Part shown: positions 7,672-16,307 of the stretch, in pieces | Layout: each line of letters begins with the position of its first letter | How positions within the stretch are numbered: the first letter of the stretch is position 1 | NCBI GenBank assembly: GCA_006227085.1 | Contig: SBFY01000172.1 | Location: 1 to 17,634, forward strand | Origin: Gammaproteobacteria bacterium | Lineage (GTDB): Bacteria; Pseudomonadota; Gammaproteobacteria; Pseudomonadales; M0112 | Reading direction: 5' to 3' | DNA length: 17,634 nt | The notes under the pieces: generated by a model | What the model was told of the DNA's origin: nothing | Databases searched by the model: none | Seen by the model: only the letters and a program-made list of their open reading frames with translations | Translations under genes and position numbers: made by a program

Positions 7672-9075
7672 TCACGGATAGACTTGGTAACCTGTTCCCG
7701 TACGGAACCACGACAATGTCGAATACAGTGTGACGACCGAACCCATGATCACCAGGGTTGGTGCATGCACGCTGCATGCATCAATCGCATCAGCGGTGTG
7801 TGCCAAATCCGTGATCACCACACGCTGGGTGGCACGAGTGCCTTCTTCAATGATTGCTGTTGGCGTATCCGCTGGCTTGCCATGTGCCATCAGTTGCGCA
7901 GTGATTTCCGGCAACTTGGCAAGGCTCATGTAAAACACCAGTGTTTCGCCCGGCGTATTCAGCCCAGGCCAATTGAGCTGGTAATCGTCGTTATGCAGGT
8001 TACCAGCGATAAACCGCACCGAACTGGCATGATCACGATGCGTCAACGGGATACCCGCATAACTCGCACAGCCGCTGGCAGCGGTGATACCGGGCACCAC
8101 CTGGAACGCAATGCCGGCACTGGATAAATCCTCGATTTCCTCGCCGCCACGACCAAAGATAAACGGGTCGCCACCTTTCAGGCGCGCGACGGTTTTGCCC
8201 TGTTTGGCCAAATCAATCATGAGCTGGTTAATGTCTTTCTGGCGCATGCTGTGGTCAGCGCGTGCCTTGCCGACATAAATCCGTTCGGCATCCTTGCGGA
8301 TTTTACCCAGCACACCATCTGACACCAGACGGTCATACAACACCACATCCGCACGCTGCAACAAACGCAGCGCCTTGAAGGTCAGCAAATCCGGGTCACC
8401 GGGGCCTGCGCCAATCAGGAACACTTCACCCAATTCGCCTTTGGCATGCTCATCAGAAACCAGGGTATCCAGTACGGCTTTGGCTTGTGGCTCATTACCA
8501 CTCATGACGGCTTCCGCGCCAGCGCCTTCAACAAATCGTTCCCACAGGCGGCGCACCGACCGGCCCTGCATCGCCTGTTTGATGTGCGCACGTTGCGCAC
8601 CAATGAAATCGGCCAATGCACCCAGGGCATCGGGCAGCTCGGTTTCGAGGCGGTTGCGGAGCGTGCGCGATAACACGGGCGAACGACCGCCGCTGCTGAT
8701 GGCCACAATCACCGGATCACGATCGACCACGGCCGGTACAATGAAGGATGACAACTCCGGGTCATCCACCACATTGACAGGGATATTCAGCGCACGCGCC
8801 GCATCCGAAACTGCGGCATTGACGCTGCGGTCATTGGTGGCAGCAATGACCAGGCAATAACCGTTGACGTCCCCAGGCTGGAATGCACGCGCCTGCCACG
8901 TCACGCGACCGTCTGTCACTAACGAAGACACGGCCTCACCGGCCTCAGGTGCGATCACCGTGACCCGGCTAGCGGCCTTTAATAGCGATTCGATTTTCCG
9001 TGCAGCAACAGCCCCCGCCCCGACCACCAGCGCTGGCCGCTGGCGTACATCCATGAAAATGGGCAAGTAGTCCAT
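7672..9075 (-). CDS. cysG: CysG, trifunctional siroheme synthase
   Basis: A 467-residue fusion enzyme making siroheme from uroporphyrinogen III; siroheme is the cofactor of assimilatory sulfite and nitrite reductases. The N-terminal half is the NAD-dependent precorrin-2 dehydrogenase and ferrochelatase: VVGAGAVAARK at 17-27, Asp104 in NVVDDPELSSF, and Ser128 in AISSGGRSP. Both residues match the numbering I know for Salmonella CysG, where Asp104 is catalytic and Ser128 is phosphorylated. The C-terminal half (from about 216) is the SAM-dependent uroporphyrinogen III C-methyltransferase: GAGPGDPDLLT, Asp248 in LYDRLVS, RLKGGDPFIFGRGGEE, and VVPGITAASGCASYAGIPLTH. The start ATG lies five bases after the serS stop with no strong ribosome binding site, so it may be translated by coupling to serS. 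gor follows. Confidence 0.95.
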   Translation of the reverse strand: MDYLPIFMDVRQRPALVVGAGAVAARKIESLLKAASRVTVIAPEAGEAVSSLVTDGRVTWQARAFQPGDVNGYCLVIAATNDRSVNAAVSDAARALNIPVNVVDDPELSSFIVPAVVDRDPVIVAISSGGRSPVLSRTLRNRLETELPDALGALADFIGAQRAHIKQAMQGRSVRRLWERFVEGAGAEAVMSGNEPQAKAVLDTLVSDEHAKGELGEVFLIGAGPGDPDLLTFKALRLLQRADVVLYDRLVSDGVLGKIRKDAERIYVGKARADHSMRQKDINQLMIDLAKQGKTVARLKGGDPFIFGRGGEEIEDLSSAGIAFQVVPGITAASGCASYAGIPLTHRDHASSVRFIAGNLHNDDYQLNWPGLNTPGETLVFYMSLAKLPEITAQLMAHGKPADTPTAIIEEGTRATQRVVITDLAHTADAIDACSVHAPTLVIMGSVVTLYSTLSWFRTGTGYQVYP

Positions 9076-9080
9076 CGCGA

Positions 9081-10379
9081 TCAGCCAATACGCGCCATGC
9101 CGCCCATATACGGCTGCAAGGCAGTGGGGACACTGATACTGCCATCCGCGTTCTGGTAATTCTCGGCAATCGCCACCAAGGTCCGGCCAACGGCCAGGCC
9201 CGAACCATTCAGGGTATGGACAAATTCGGTTTTGCCCTCCGCCGGTTGCCAGCGTGCTTTCAGGCGCCGCGCCTGGAAGTCACCAAAATGGCTGCAGGAA
9301 GAAATCTCGCGATAGGTGTTTTGCGCCGGCAACCAGACTTCCAGGTCATAGGTTTTACGTGAGGAGAATCCCATATCGCCACTGCATAACAACATTTTGC
9401 GATAAGGCAATTCCAGTTTTTGCAGGATGGCCTCTGCGTGTGCCGTCAGTTGCTCGAGTTCACCAGCGGCCTGTTCAGCCGTGGTCATGCACACCAGCTC
9501 CACCTTTTCAAATTGGTGCTGGCGGATAATCCCGCGTGTATCCTTGCCATAGCTACCGGCTTCGCTGCGGAAACACGGCGTATGCGCTACGAATCGCAGC
9601 GGCCATGGTGATGCCTGCTCGGTGAATTGCTTGTTGATAATGCAATCACGCACAAGATTGGTGACCGGCACTTCGGCTGTCGGGATCAGGTACAACTCCT
9701 GATCACGCAGTTTGAACAAATCTTCCTCGAACTTCGGCAGTTGACCCGTGCCATACAAGGCAGAGGGATTTACCAGATACGGCACATACACTTCTTCATA
9801 GCCGTGTTCGCGGGTATGCACATCCAGCATGAACTGCACCAAGGCACGGTGCAGCCGCGCCAGGTCACCACGCAGCACGCTGAAGCGACTGGCCGACATG
9901 GCTGTGGCCAAGTCCGGACGATACTGTCCCAGTTGTTCGCCCAGGCTGACATGATCCTGTACCGGGAAATCAAACGCCTTCGGTGTACCCCACTGGCTGA
10001 CCTGGCGGTTATCAGCATCGGACTGCCCATCCGGCACATCATCATCCGGTGTGTTGGGAAGCGATAACAGGAACGCATCGAGATTGTCCTGCAGCTCACG
10101 CTGGCGTTGTTCCAACTCACCCAATTCAGCGGCAATTGCATCCAGGGCTTTCTGCACGGTGGCCTTGGCCTCGTCCACACTTTTTCCCTGTTTGACCAGT
10201 TCACCGATTTGCTTGGACGTCTTGTTACGCTCAGCCTGCAATTCCTGCGTGCGGACATCCACCGATTTGCGCTGGTTTTCCAATGCTTCGAAGGCCGCGG
10301 TATCCAGTTGGAAACCACGGCGGGCCAGGCTGGCAGCAACGGCAGGCAAGTCATGGCGAAGGCGTTTCGGGTCTAGCAT
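9081..10379 (-). CDS. serS: Seryl-tRNA synthetase
   Basis: A 432-residue class II synthetase that charges tRNA-Ser, and tRNA-Sec where present, with serine. Residues 1-~105 form the N-terminal domain with a long antiparallel coiled coil (about 30-100, rich in Glu/Gln/Lys) that grips the long variable arm of tRNA-Ser. The catalytic domain shows the TAEVP loop (234-238), motif 2 in the FRSEAGSYGKDTRG region (270-283) continuing to QFEKVEL, and motif 3 GLAVGRTLVAIAEN with Arg399. The C-terminal PYMGG is typical. Length is normal and no residue seems missing. It lies 50 bases downstream of crcB; this gap holds no evident ribosome binding site or promoter. In E. coli serS also follows rarA. Confidence 0.97.
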   Translation of the reverse strand: MLDPKRLRHDLPAVAASLARRGFQLDTAAFEALENQRKSVDVRTQELQAERNKTSKQIGELVKQGKSVDEAKATVQKALDAIAAELGELEQRQRELQDNLDAFLLSLPNTPDDDVPDGQSDADNRQVSQWGTPKAFDFPVQDHVSLGEQLGQYRPDLATAMSASRFSVLRGDLARLHRALVQFMLDVHTREHGYEEVYVPYLVNPSALYGTGQLPKFEEDLFKLRDQELYLIPTAEVPVTNLVRDCIINKQFTEQASPWPLRFVAHTPCFRSEAGSYGKDTRGIIRQHQFEKVELVCMTTAEQAAGELEQLTAHAEAILQKLELPYRKMLLCSGDMGFSSRKTYDLEVWLPAQNTYREISSCSHFGDFQARRLKARWQPAEGKTEFVHTLNGSGLAVGRTLVAIAENYQNADGSISVPTALQPYMGGMARIG

Positions 10380-10429
10380 GATGGTTGGTATCCGGGCAGT
10401 CAGTTAAACAGGTGTGACGAATGCGTATG

Positions 10430-10807
10430 TTACCAGTGACGGGCGATCGACAGGCCGCCCCAGGTGGCGAGCAGGCAGACCAGGACACTGGCTCCGACAT
10501 AGGCAAGGGCGAGACTGTAATGCCCCTTTTCCAGCAGTTCAACGGATTCCAGTGAAAATGTCGAAAAAGTAGTGAACGCACCGAGAAAACCGACCATCGT
10601 GATGTGTCGCCACTGACCGGTCATCGACAGCTTTTCGACCAGCACCACATACAGGATCCCGATGCACAGCGAGCCCAGCACATTGACCGCCAAGGTCCCG
10701 AGGGGGAAAGCCCCCTTGTAGAGTGCATGCACACCGTTTCCCAGCAGGAACCGGCTGATCGCACCGAGTGCACCACCCAGTGCCACCCATAACAGGGAAT
10801 GCATCAT
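10430..10807 (-). CDS. crcB: CrcB/Fluc fluoride channel
   Basis: A 125-residue protein with four hydrophobic helices (about 4-24, 34-56, 68-88 and 98-120). This is the fold of the small dual-topology homodimeric Fluc channels, which let toxic fluoride leave the cytoplasm. The family signatures are present: GALGAISRF near the N-terminus, Asn42 in LAVNVLGS, and GFLGAFTTFSTFS (73-85), which carries the pore phenylalanines and the threonine/serine track of the fluoride path. Two Met codons occur in tandem. The outer ATG at 10807-10805 overlaps the rarA stop as ATGA and is preceded by GGGAGG (10815-10820 on the + strand, read in reverse), so translation is probably coupled to rarA. No fluoride riboswitch is seen directly upstream, as expected for a gene inside an operon; expression probably follows the array. 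Confidence 0.93.
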   Translation of the reverse strand: MMHSLLWVALGGALGAISRFLLGNGVHALYKGAFPLGTLAVNVLGSLCIGILYVVLVEKLSMTGQWRHITMVGFLGAFTTFSTFSLESVELLEKGHYSLALAYVGASVLVCLLATWGGLSIARHW

Positions 10808-12123
10808 GTCTTGTCCTCCCGTTGGGCCTTGCTCACATACCGTTGTTGTTGGCTGGCCTGATCCTGCGCCCGCAAGCGCTCCAGTTTTTCTGCAATCCGG
10901 ATTTCCAACCCGCTTTGCTGCGGGTGATAGTAGCGCTGGTGCTGGATGGCCTCTGGCAGGTAACGCTCCCCTGCCGCATAACCGCCTTCATCATGGGCAT
11001 ACCGGTATTCCTGCCCGTAACCCAATTCCTTGTGCAGTTTGGTCGGGGCATTACGCAAATGTACCGGCACTTCATAATCCGGCAATTGGCGCGCATCGGC
11101 CATGGCCTGCCCAAACGCGGTATACACCGCATTGCTTTTCGGTGCGCAAGCCAAATACGTCACTGCCTGCGCAATGGCCAGCTCACCTTCCGGGCTGCCC
11201 AGCCGTTCCTGCACATCCCAGGCATTCAGTGCCAAGGCCAGGGCGCGCGGATCCGCATTACCGATATCCTCACTGGCCATTCGCACCACACGACGGGCGA
11301 TGTACAGGGGATCGCAACCGGCTTCCAGCATGCGCGCCAACCAATACAGCGCAGCATCGGGTGCGGTGCCACGCACGGACTTGTGCAGCGCGGAGATTTG
11401 TTCGTAAAACACATCCCCTTGCTTATCAAATCGACGGGTTTGTGCGCCCTCCAGGATACTGGCAATGGCATCCCGATCCAGCGCTTGACCACCTTCAGCA
11501 GCATGATATGCGAGGCACAACTCCAGCCAATTCAGCGCACGACGGGCATCCCCATCGGCCAGCATGGCCAAGGCTTGCACGGCGTCTGCCGTCATCGCGG
11601 ATTGCGCCTGTTCCATCACCAGTGCGCGCTGCAGCAAGTGCTCGATCGCTTCCGCAGAGAGGGGTTTCAGCACATACACACGCACTCGCGATAGCAGTGC
11701 ATTATTCAATTCAAACGCGGGGTTTTCCGTTGTTGCCCCGACAAAATAAAAAGTGCCGTCCTCGATATGGGGCAAGAAGGCATCTTGCTGGCTTTTATTA
11801 AAGCGATGCACTTCATCGACAAACAGCAAGGTGGGCACGCCCTGCTGCTGTTGGCTTTTCGCCTCTTCCACCGCGGCACGGATATCCTTGATGCCGGACA
11901 TCACAGCCGACAGGCTGATGACATGGGCATGGCAATGTTTGGCCAGTATGTGGGCCAGCGTGGTTTTCCCGGTGCCTGGCGGCCCCCAGAAAATCATTGA
12001 ATGCAGCCTGCCTTGCTCGATTGCCTGGCGTAACGGCTTGCCGGGCGACAGCAGGTGTTCCTGCCCTGTGTACTCGTCCAGTGAGCCCGGGCGCATGCGT
12101 GCAGCCAAGGGCACCGTGCTCAT
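10804..12123 (-). CDS. rarA: RarA (MgsA), AAA+ replication-recombination ATPase
   Basis: A 439-residue homologue of the clamp-loader-like ATPase RarA/MgsA (WRNIP1/Mgs1 in eukaryotes), which acts at stalled replication forks and binds SSB. The AAA+ core holds Walker A GPPGTGKT (47-54, Lys53), Walker B LLFVDEVHRF (Asp103, Glu104), sensor 1 GATTENP and the arginine-finger region NNALLSR. The C-terminal half contains the tetramerisation region with SEDIGNADPRAL and the conserved LRNAPTKLHKELGYG. A ~35-residue Gln/Arg-rich tail follows. The start overlaps the lolA stop as ATGA and the stop overlaps the crcB start the same way, so three reading frames are chained. This placement between lolA and serS matches E. 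coli. Confidence 0.95.
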   Translation of the reverse strand: MSTVPLAARMRPGSLDEYTGQEHLLSPGKPLRQAIEQGRLHSMIFWGPPGTGKTTLAHILAKHCHAHVISLSAVMSGIKDIRAAVEEAKSQQQQGVPTLLFVDEVHRFNKSQQDAFLPHIEDGTFYFVGATTENPAFELNNALLSRVRVYVLKPLSAEAIEHLLQRALVMEQAQSAMTADAVQALAMLADGDARRALNWLELCLAYHAAEGGQALDRDAIASILEGAQTRRFDKQGDVFYEQISALHKSVRGTAPDAALYWLARMLEAGCDPLYIARRVVRMASEDIGNADPRALALALNAWDVQERLGSPEGELAIAQAVTYLACAPKSNAVYTAFGQAMADARQLPDYEVPVHLRNAPTKLHKELGYGQEYRYAHDEGGYAAGERYLPEAIQHQRYYHPQQSGLEIRIAEKLERLRAQDQASQQQRYVSKAQREDKT

Positions 12124-12755
12124 GGCGACCGCTGGCCTGTCTGGTCGATCACATCCACACCCACCGGTGGTGTAAAGGTGAAACGCCGGTTATCAGTGAT
12201 GGTATTGATGCGGGCTGCTGACAATCGCAGCCACGTCTGGTTATTCAGGTTATCAAGGATCACCAGTTCAACCGGCAACCCTTTCTCCCACCGCAGTGAC
12301 AGCTTGCGCACATAATGGGAAGCATCGTGGGGGACGAGTTCAAACGAATCCACACCTGTCTTGCTGACTGCAAACGCTGCTGACAGGGCTTCCTGGTCAC
12401 TGGTGAATACCAGCGCTGGCAATTGGCGTAGATCTTCTTCAAAACGACGCACGGTCACTTGCTCAAGATCCCGATCATAGAACCAGATGCGCTCGCCATC
12501 GATGACCACCTCTTCCTTGTAAGGCTCGGTGGCCAACCAGTGCATCAAACCGGGCTTGCGAACTGACAACTCCCCGGAGCCTTCTTGCACCACGACCCCA
12601 TCAGCCCCTTTCACGATTTGCGTGAACTGTGCGGATAAGGAATCCATCGCCTGCAGGCGTTGCCAGAGTTGGGCCGCATGGTCATCGGGTGTCGCGTCGG
12701 CAATCACCGCAAACGCGACCAGCCATCCAGCAAGACAGGCCAGCAATTTATTCAC
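12120..12755 (-). CDS. lolA: LolA, periplasmic outer-membrane lipoprotein carrier
   Basis: LolA takes mature lipoproteins from the inner-membrane LolCDE complex across the periplasm to LolB. The longest frame opens at an ATG at 12785 (221 residues), but I prefer the GTG at 12755. It gives 211 residues, near the usual ~203, and starts a standard signal peptide (VNKLLACLAGWLVAFAVIADA, cleaved about after residue 21) with no extra Trp-rich leader. With this start it overlaps the ftsK stop by 8 bases. The mature part fits the family: LQAMDSLSAQFTQIV, GELSVRKPGLMHW, IWFYDRDLEQVTV and, near the end, LDNLNNQTWLRLS. The stop overlaps the rarA start as ATGA. The LLAC string in the leader is too close to the N-terminus to be a working lipobox. 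Confidence 0.9.
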   Translation of the reverse strand: MNKLLACLAGWLVAFAVIADATPDDHAAQLWQRLQAMDSLSAQFTQIVKGADGVVVQEGSGELSVRKPGLMHWLATEPYKEEVVIDGERIWFYDRDLEQVTVRRFEEDLRQLPALVFTSDQEALSAAFAVSKTGVDSFELVPHDASHYVRKLSLRWEKGLPVELVILDNLNNQTWLRLSAARINTITDNRRFTFTPPVGVDVIDQTGQRSP

Positions 12756-15150
12756 CGCCAGCCACCAGCACTTCACGGGCACCATTATGGTTCGGCGAGC
12801 TGACCAAACCGGCTGCTTCCATGGTTTCGATCAGGCGTGCGGCACGGTTATACCCAATACGCAACTTGCGTTGCACTGCGGAAATCGATGCACGGCGTGA
12901 TTCGATCACGAATTGCACGGCTTCATCATACAAAGGGTCACTTTCAGGGTTATCGTCACCGCCGCCTTCCACCGGCAAGCCTGGCACCCCATCACCGACA
13001 CCATCATCAAGGATGCTTTCAATGTAGGCAGGCTCTCCCCGCTTTTTCCAGTCCGCAACGACCCTATGCACTTCTGCATCAGAGACAAAGGCACCGTGCA
13101 CGCGGATCGGCACCGGTGTACCGGATGGCAGGTACAGCATGTCGCCATGACCCAATAACTGCTCACCACCGCCCTGGTCCAGCACGGTGCGCGAATCCAC
13201 TTTCGATGACACCTGGAAGGAAATGCGCGCCGGGATATTCGCCTTGATCAAGCCGGTGATCACGTCGACCGAAGGCCGCTGCGTTGCCAGGATCAGGTGA
13301 ATACCGGCAGCACGCGCTTTCTGGGCAATACGTGCGATCAATTCTTCCACTTTCTTGCCAACCACCATCATCATGTCGGCAAATTCATCAATCACCACAA
13401 CGACGAATGGCAGTGTTTCCAGCGTCGGCGCGGTTTGTTCCGGAATCGAGTCGCCCTCAATGGTCGGCGACGGTTTCCACAAGGGATCAGCAATCGGTGT
13501 GCCGGCTTTCTCGGCATCCTTGACCTTGCGGTTATAGCCCGCGAGGTTACGCACACCCAGTGCGGCCATCAGCCGATAGCGGCGTTCCATCTCAGCCACG
13601 CACCAGCGCAGGCCATTGGCGGCTTCCTTCATGTCCGTGACCACGGGTGCCAGCAAGTGCGGAATGCCTTCATACACGGACAATTCCAGCATCTTGGGGT
13701 CAACCAGCAACAAGCGCACATCCGCCGGTGAGGCCTTGTACAGCAGGCTGATCAACATGCCGTTCACGCCCACAGACTTGCCCGAACCGGTGGTGCCGGC
13801 CACCAGCAGATGCGGCATCTTGGCCAGGTCAACCACGACCGGCTCGCCGGCAATGTCGTGCCCCAATGCCAATGACAGCATCGAGGCGGACTCCTCATAC
13901 GTCTTCGACGATAAAACCTCACCCAAATGCACCGTTGCACGGTCTTCATTGGGGATCTCGATACCGATCACCGATTTGCCGGGAATCACTTCCACCACGC
14001 GCACACTGATCACGGCCAGTGAACGTGCGAGGTCTTTTGCCAAACCGGAAATCTTGCTGACTTTCACGCCTGCCGCTGGCTGTACCTCAAAGCGGGTCAC
14101 CACCGGGCCTGGTAATACCGCCACCACTTCTGCTTCCACACCAAAGTCCGCCAGCTTGATTTCCAGCAGCCGGGACATCGCTTCCAGGGACTCTTGTGAG
14201 AATCCGCGTTCATGATCCTTCTCAGGCGCATCCAGGAGGCTCAAAGGCGGCAGCTCTCCCGTGACAGGAGCATCAAACAACTTGCCTTGCTTCTCCTGCT
14301 GGGCACGCTTGCTGGGTTCTGGCGGCGGCGGTGGCGGCGCGACCACCACAGGGGGCTTTTTCTTTTCCTTTTCCTTGATCTTTTGCAGTCCGACTTCGGT
14401 CCGTTCATGCCGTTTGGCCTGCACTTCCTTGTTTGCCGCCTGCTCACGACGCTGGCGCAGTTTTTCGGTCACGAAATGACGGATCTTTTCACCCCAGACC
14501 AACGTACGGGCGCCGATGCTATCCATCAGCTGCAACCAGGACAGGTCCGTAAAGACCGTCATGCCAAACAGGAAAATAGTCACAAGCACCAGCCGGCTAC
14601 CGAGCAGGTTGAACGCGCCAAGGAAGTTATTACCGATCGCAACCCCGATAATGCCGCCATCACCCTGCGGCAAGGCGGATTGGTCATGGATGCTATGGAT
14701 TTCAGCCAGTCCCGTGCCGGAAATGATCACCAAGGCCATCCCGACAAAGCGGATCGCCAGGACAACCCAGTCCAGTGCCAGGCCATGCCGGCGGTCACGG
14801 AAAATCTGCCAGGCCCGGATACCGAGCATCAGGGGGAACAGGTACGCCATGTACCCGAACAAGGAGAAAAACACATCGGCCAGCCAGGCACCGGTACGGC
14901 CACCGGCATTGGCCACTGGGCCATCGCCACCACTGAAGGACCAGCCGGGATCCGCGGCGTGATAGGTCATCATCGATAACAGGAAATACAGGCAGACAAA
15001 CAGGAACAGGATCAACAGCCCTTCTGTCACACGGTGGTGGCTGGCAACGGGCGTGTCGCTCCCTGCACCGGCCGCTGCCGGCTTTTTGCCTGCCCCATTG
15101 GCTGCTTTATCCGTCTTGCTCAATGCACTCAATGCCTTGCAACCACCCAT
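12748..15150 (-). CDS. ftsK: FtsK, division-associated DNA translocase
   Basis: An 800-residue protein that pumps chromosomal DNA through the closing septum and activates XerCD recombination at dif. The N-terminal part has four or five membrane helices (about 43-62, 88-112, 126-147, 184-202, possibly one near 166-180) that place it at the division site. A linker (about 220-320), rich in Arg, Lys, Gln and Pro including a run of six prolines, is far shorter than in E. coli FtsK (1329 residues) and similar to Pseudomonas. The motor follows: Walker A GTTGSGKS with Lys458, and Walker B VVVVIDEFADMMM. The C-terminal winged-helix gamma domain (about 735-797, RRASISAVQRKLRIGYNRAARL) reads KOPS sequences. 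The ATG at 15150 has no ribosome binding site and lies only ~9 bases from the predicted transcription start. An in-frame TTG a few codons downstream (before SKTDKAANG) is an alternative start. The function call is firm; the exact N-terminus is not. Confidence 0.95.
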   Translation of the reverse strand: MGGCKALSALSKTDKAANGAGKKPAAAGAGSDTPVASHHRVTEGLLILFLFVCLYFLLSMMTYHAADPGWSFSGGDGPVANAGGRTGAWLADVFFSLFGYMAYLFPLMLGIRAWQIFRDRRHGLALDWVVLAIRFVGMALVIISGTGLAEIHSIHDQSALPQGDGGIIGVAIGNNFLGAFNLLGSRLVLVTIFLFGMTVFTDLSWLQLMDSIGARTLVWGEKIRHFVTEKLRQRREQAANKEVQAKRHERTEVGLQKIKEKEKKKPPVVVAPPPPPPEPSKRAQQEKQGKLFDAPVTGELPPLSLLDAPEKDHERGFSQESLEAMSRLLEIKLADFGVEAEVVAVLPGPVVTRFEVQPAAGVKVSKISGLAKDLARSLAVISVRVVEVIPGKSVIGIEIPNEDRATVHLGEVLSSKTYEESASMLSLALGHDIAGEPVVVDLAKMPHLLVAGTTGSGKSVGVNGMLISLLYKASPADVRLLLVDPKMLELSVYEGIPHLLAPVVTDMKEAANGLRWCVAEMERRYRLMAALGVRNLAGYNRKVKDAEKAGTPIADPLWKPSPTIEGDSIPEQTAPTLETLPFVVVVIDEFADMMMVVGKKVEELIARIAQKARAAGIHLILATQRPSVDVITGLIKANIPARISFQVSSKVDSRTVLDQGGGEQLLGHGDMLYLPSGTPVPIRVHGAFVSDAEVHRVVADWKKRGEPAYIESILDDGVGDGVPGLPVEGGGDDNPESDPLYDEAVQFVIESRRASISAVQRKLRIGYNRAARLIETMEAAGLVSSPNHNGAREVLVAGGE

Positions 15151-15165
15151 CGTTATTGTGGCCAG

Positions 15166-15174
15166 ATAATACCA
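15166..15174 (-). promoter_or_regulatory. Candidate extended -10 promoter for the ftsK-gor array
   Basis: Read on the - strand, 15174-15166 spells TGGTATTAT, an extended -10 (TGn followed by TATTAT, five of six consensus bases). No good -35 is found at the usual distance, which an extended -10 can tolerate. Transcription would begin near 15159, leaving a very short leader before the ATG at 15150. This is a motif match only. Confidence 0.4.
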
Positions 15175-15240
15175 TGAATACCCTCGTCTTTTGCCCTGTT
15201 TTGACAGCCTCCCGCTGCCAGTTACCAGACGGTTTTTGGC

Positions 15241-15269
15241 TTAACCTGACGCAGGAATTCCAGTATCAT
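15241..15269 (+). promoter_or_regulatory. Candidate sigma-70 promoter for trxB-aat-bpt
   Basis: TTAACC at 15241-15246 (four of six) and TATCAT at 15264-15269 (five of six) are separated by 17 bases, the optimal spacing, and lie ~75 bases before the trxB start. A consensus TTGACA at 15201-15206 is the best -35 in the gap but has only a poor -10 partner (TACCAG at 15223-15228). Confidence 0.4.
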
Positions 15270-15343
15270 GAGCGGCTTCCAGCGAGGCCGGTTTGGCCAT
15301 CGCATACCCGTACGATGCACCCATTACTTTTTCAGGATGAACC

Positions 15344-16303
15344 ATGAGCAGCCCGATTCATCGCAAACTCATTATCCTGGGCTCTGGCCCAGCCGGTTAT
15401 ACCGCCGCTGTCTATGCAGCACGTGCCAACCTCAAGCCTGCCCTGATCACCGGCATGCAGCAAGGTGGCCAGCTGACCACCACCACCGAAGTCGATAACT
15501 GGCCCGGTGATGTGGAAGGCCTGATGGGGCCAGACCTGATGGATCGCATGCTGCGGCATGCCCAGCGCTTCGACACGGAGATCCTGTTCGACCACATTGA
15601 ATCAACGGATCTGTCGCAACGCCCATTCCGCCTCAAAGGCAGCCAGGAATACACCTGTGATGCACTGATCATCGCCACCGGGGCCTCAGCCCGCTACCTG
15701 GGACTGCCATCCGAGGAAGCCTTCATGGGCAAGGGTGTCAGTGCCTGCGCAACCTGTGACGGGTTTTTCTACCGCGGCCAGCGTGTGGCCGTGATCGGTG
15801 GTGGCAATACCGCAGTTGAGGAAGCCCTCTACCTGTCCAACATTGCCTCTGAAGTGGTCCTCGTGCATCGCCGTAACAGTTTGCGCTCGGAAAAGATCCT
15901 GCAGGATCGCCTGCTGGAAAAATCCCGTAGCGGTAATGTGAAGATCATCTGGAACCACACCCTGGAAGAAGTCCTCGGTGATGACAATGGCGTCACCGGC
16001 ATCCGCATCAAGAGCACGGAAACCGGCAAAACCAGCGATGAGTCCCTGCAAGGCGTCTTCATCGCCATTGGTCACTCCCCTAACACGGCGATTTTTGACG
16101 GGCAGCTGGCCATGAACGGCGGTTACATCAAGGTTCGCAGTGGCAGCGAAGGCAATGCCACCATGACCAGCGTGGAAGGTGTGTTTGCCGCAGGCGATGT
16201 GGCCGACCACATTTACCGGCAAGCCATCACGTCTGCCGGCTCCGGCTGCATGGCCGCCCTTGATGCTGAACGTTACCTCGACGAGCTTGAGCAAAAAGGC
16301 TGA
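15344..16303 (+). CDS. trxB: Thioredoxin reductase (NADPH)
   Basis: A 319-residue flavoprotein that passes electrons from NADPH through FAD and a CxxC disulfide to thioredoxin in the cytoplasm. It shows the FAD-binding LGSGPAGYTAA near residues 12-22 and the redox pair Cys135/Cys138 in ACATCDGFFYRG. The NADPH-binding fold is GGGNTAVEEAL, with the HRRNSLR basic patch that selects NADPH. The second FAD motif is VFAAGDVADH, followed by AITSAGSGCMAALDAE. The length and cysteine numbering are those of low-molecular-weight bacterial TrxB. The ATG at 15344 has AGGA at 15334-15337. It is the first gene of a tight + strand set, with aat starting four bases after the stop, and is divergent from ftsK, as I recall in Pseudomonas. 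Confidence 0.97.
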   Translation: MSSPIHRKLIILGSGPAGYTAAVYAARANLKPALITGMQQGGQLTTTTEVDNWPGDVEGLMGPDLMDRMLRHAQRFDTEILFDHIESTDLSQRPFRLKGSQEYTCDALIIATGASARYLGLPSEEAFMGKGVSACATCDGFFYRGQRVAVIGGGNTAVEEALYLSNIASEVVLVHRRNSLRSEKILQDRLLEKSRSGNVKIIWNHTLEEVLGDDNGVTGIRIKSTETGKTSDESLQGVFIAIGHSPNTAIFDGQLAMNGGYIKVRSGSEGNATMTSVEGVFAAGDVADHIYRQAITSAGSGCMAALDAERYLDELEQKG

Positions 16304-16307
16304 CATC

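Noticed and set aside
10380..10429. Fluoride riboswitch near crcB
   Set aside because: This gap is downstream of crcB, and the region upstream of crcB is rarA coding sequence; no crcB-motif fold was recognised.
10768..11801. Two long + strand open frames (308 and 331 codons) opposite rarA
   Set aside because: Their His/Pro/Arg-rich translations are typical antisense artefacts of a GC-rich gene, and rarA has complete AAA+ motifs.
12737..12746. LLAC string near the LolA N-terminus as a lipoprotein box
   Set aside because: The cysteine is at residue 6, with no room for a signal-peptide h-region before it, and LolA is a soluble carrier.
14212..14979. 255-codon + strand frame opposite the ftsK linker and membrane region
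   Set aside because: The low-complexity Gln/His/Arg-rich translation mirrors the repetitive ftsK linker; there is no ribosome binding site or family signal.
16179..16307. Upstream extension of aat inside trxB
   Set aside because: The extra residues are an out-of-frame reading of the conserved trxB C-terminus. The GTG at 16308 has a ribosome binding site and gives a 234-residue product.
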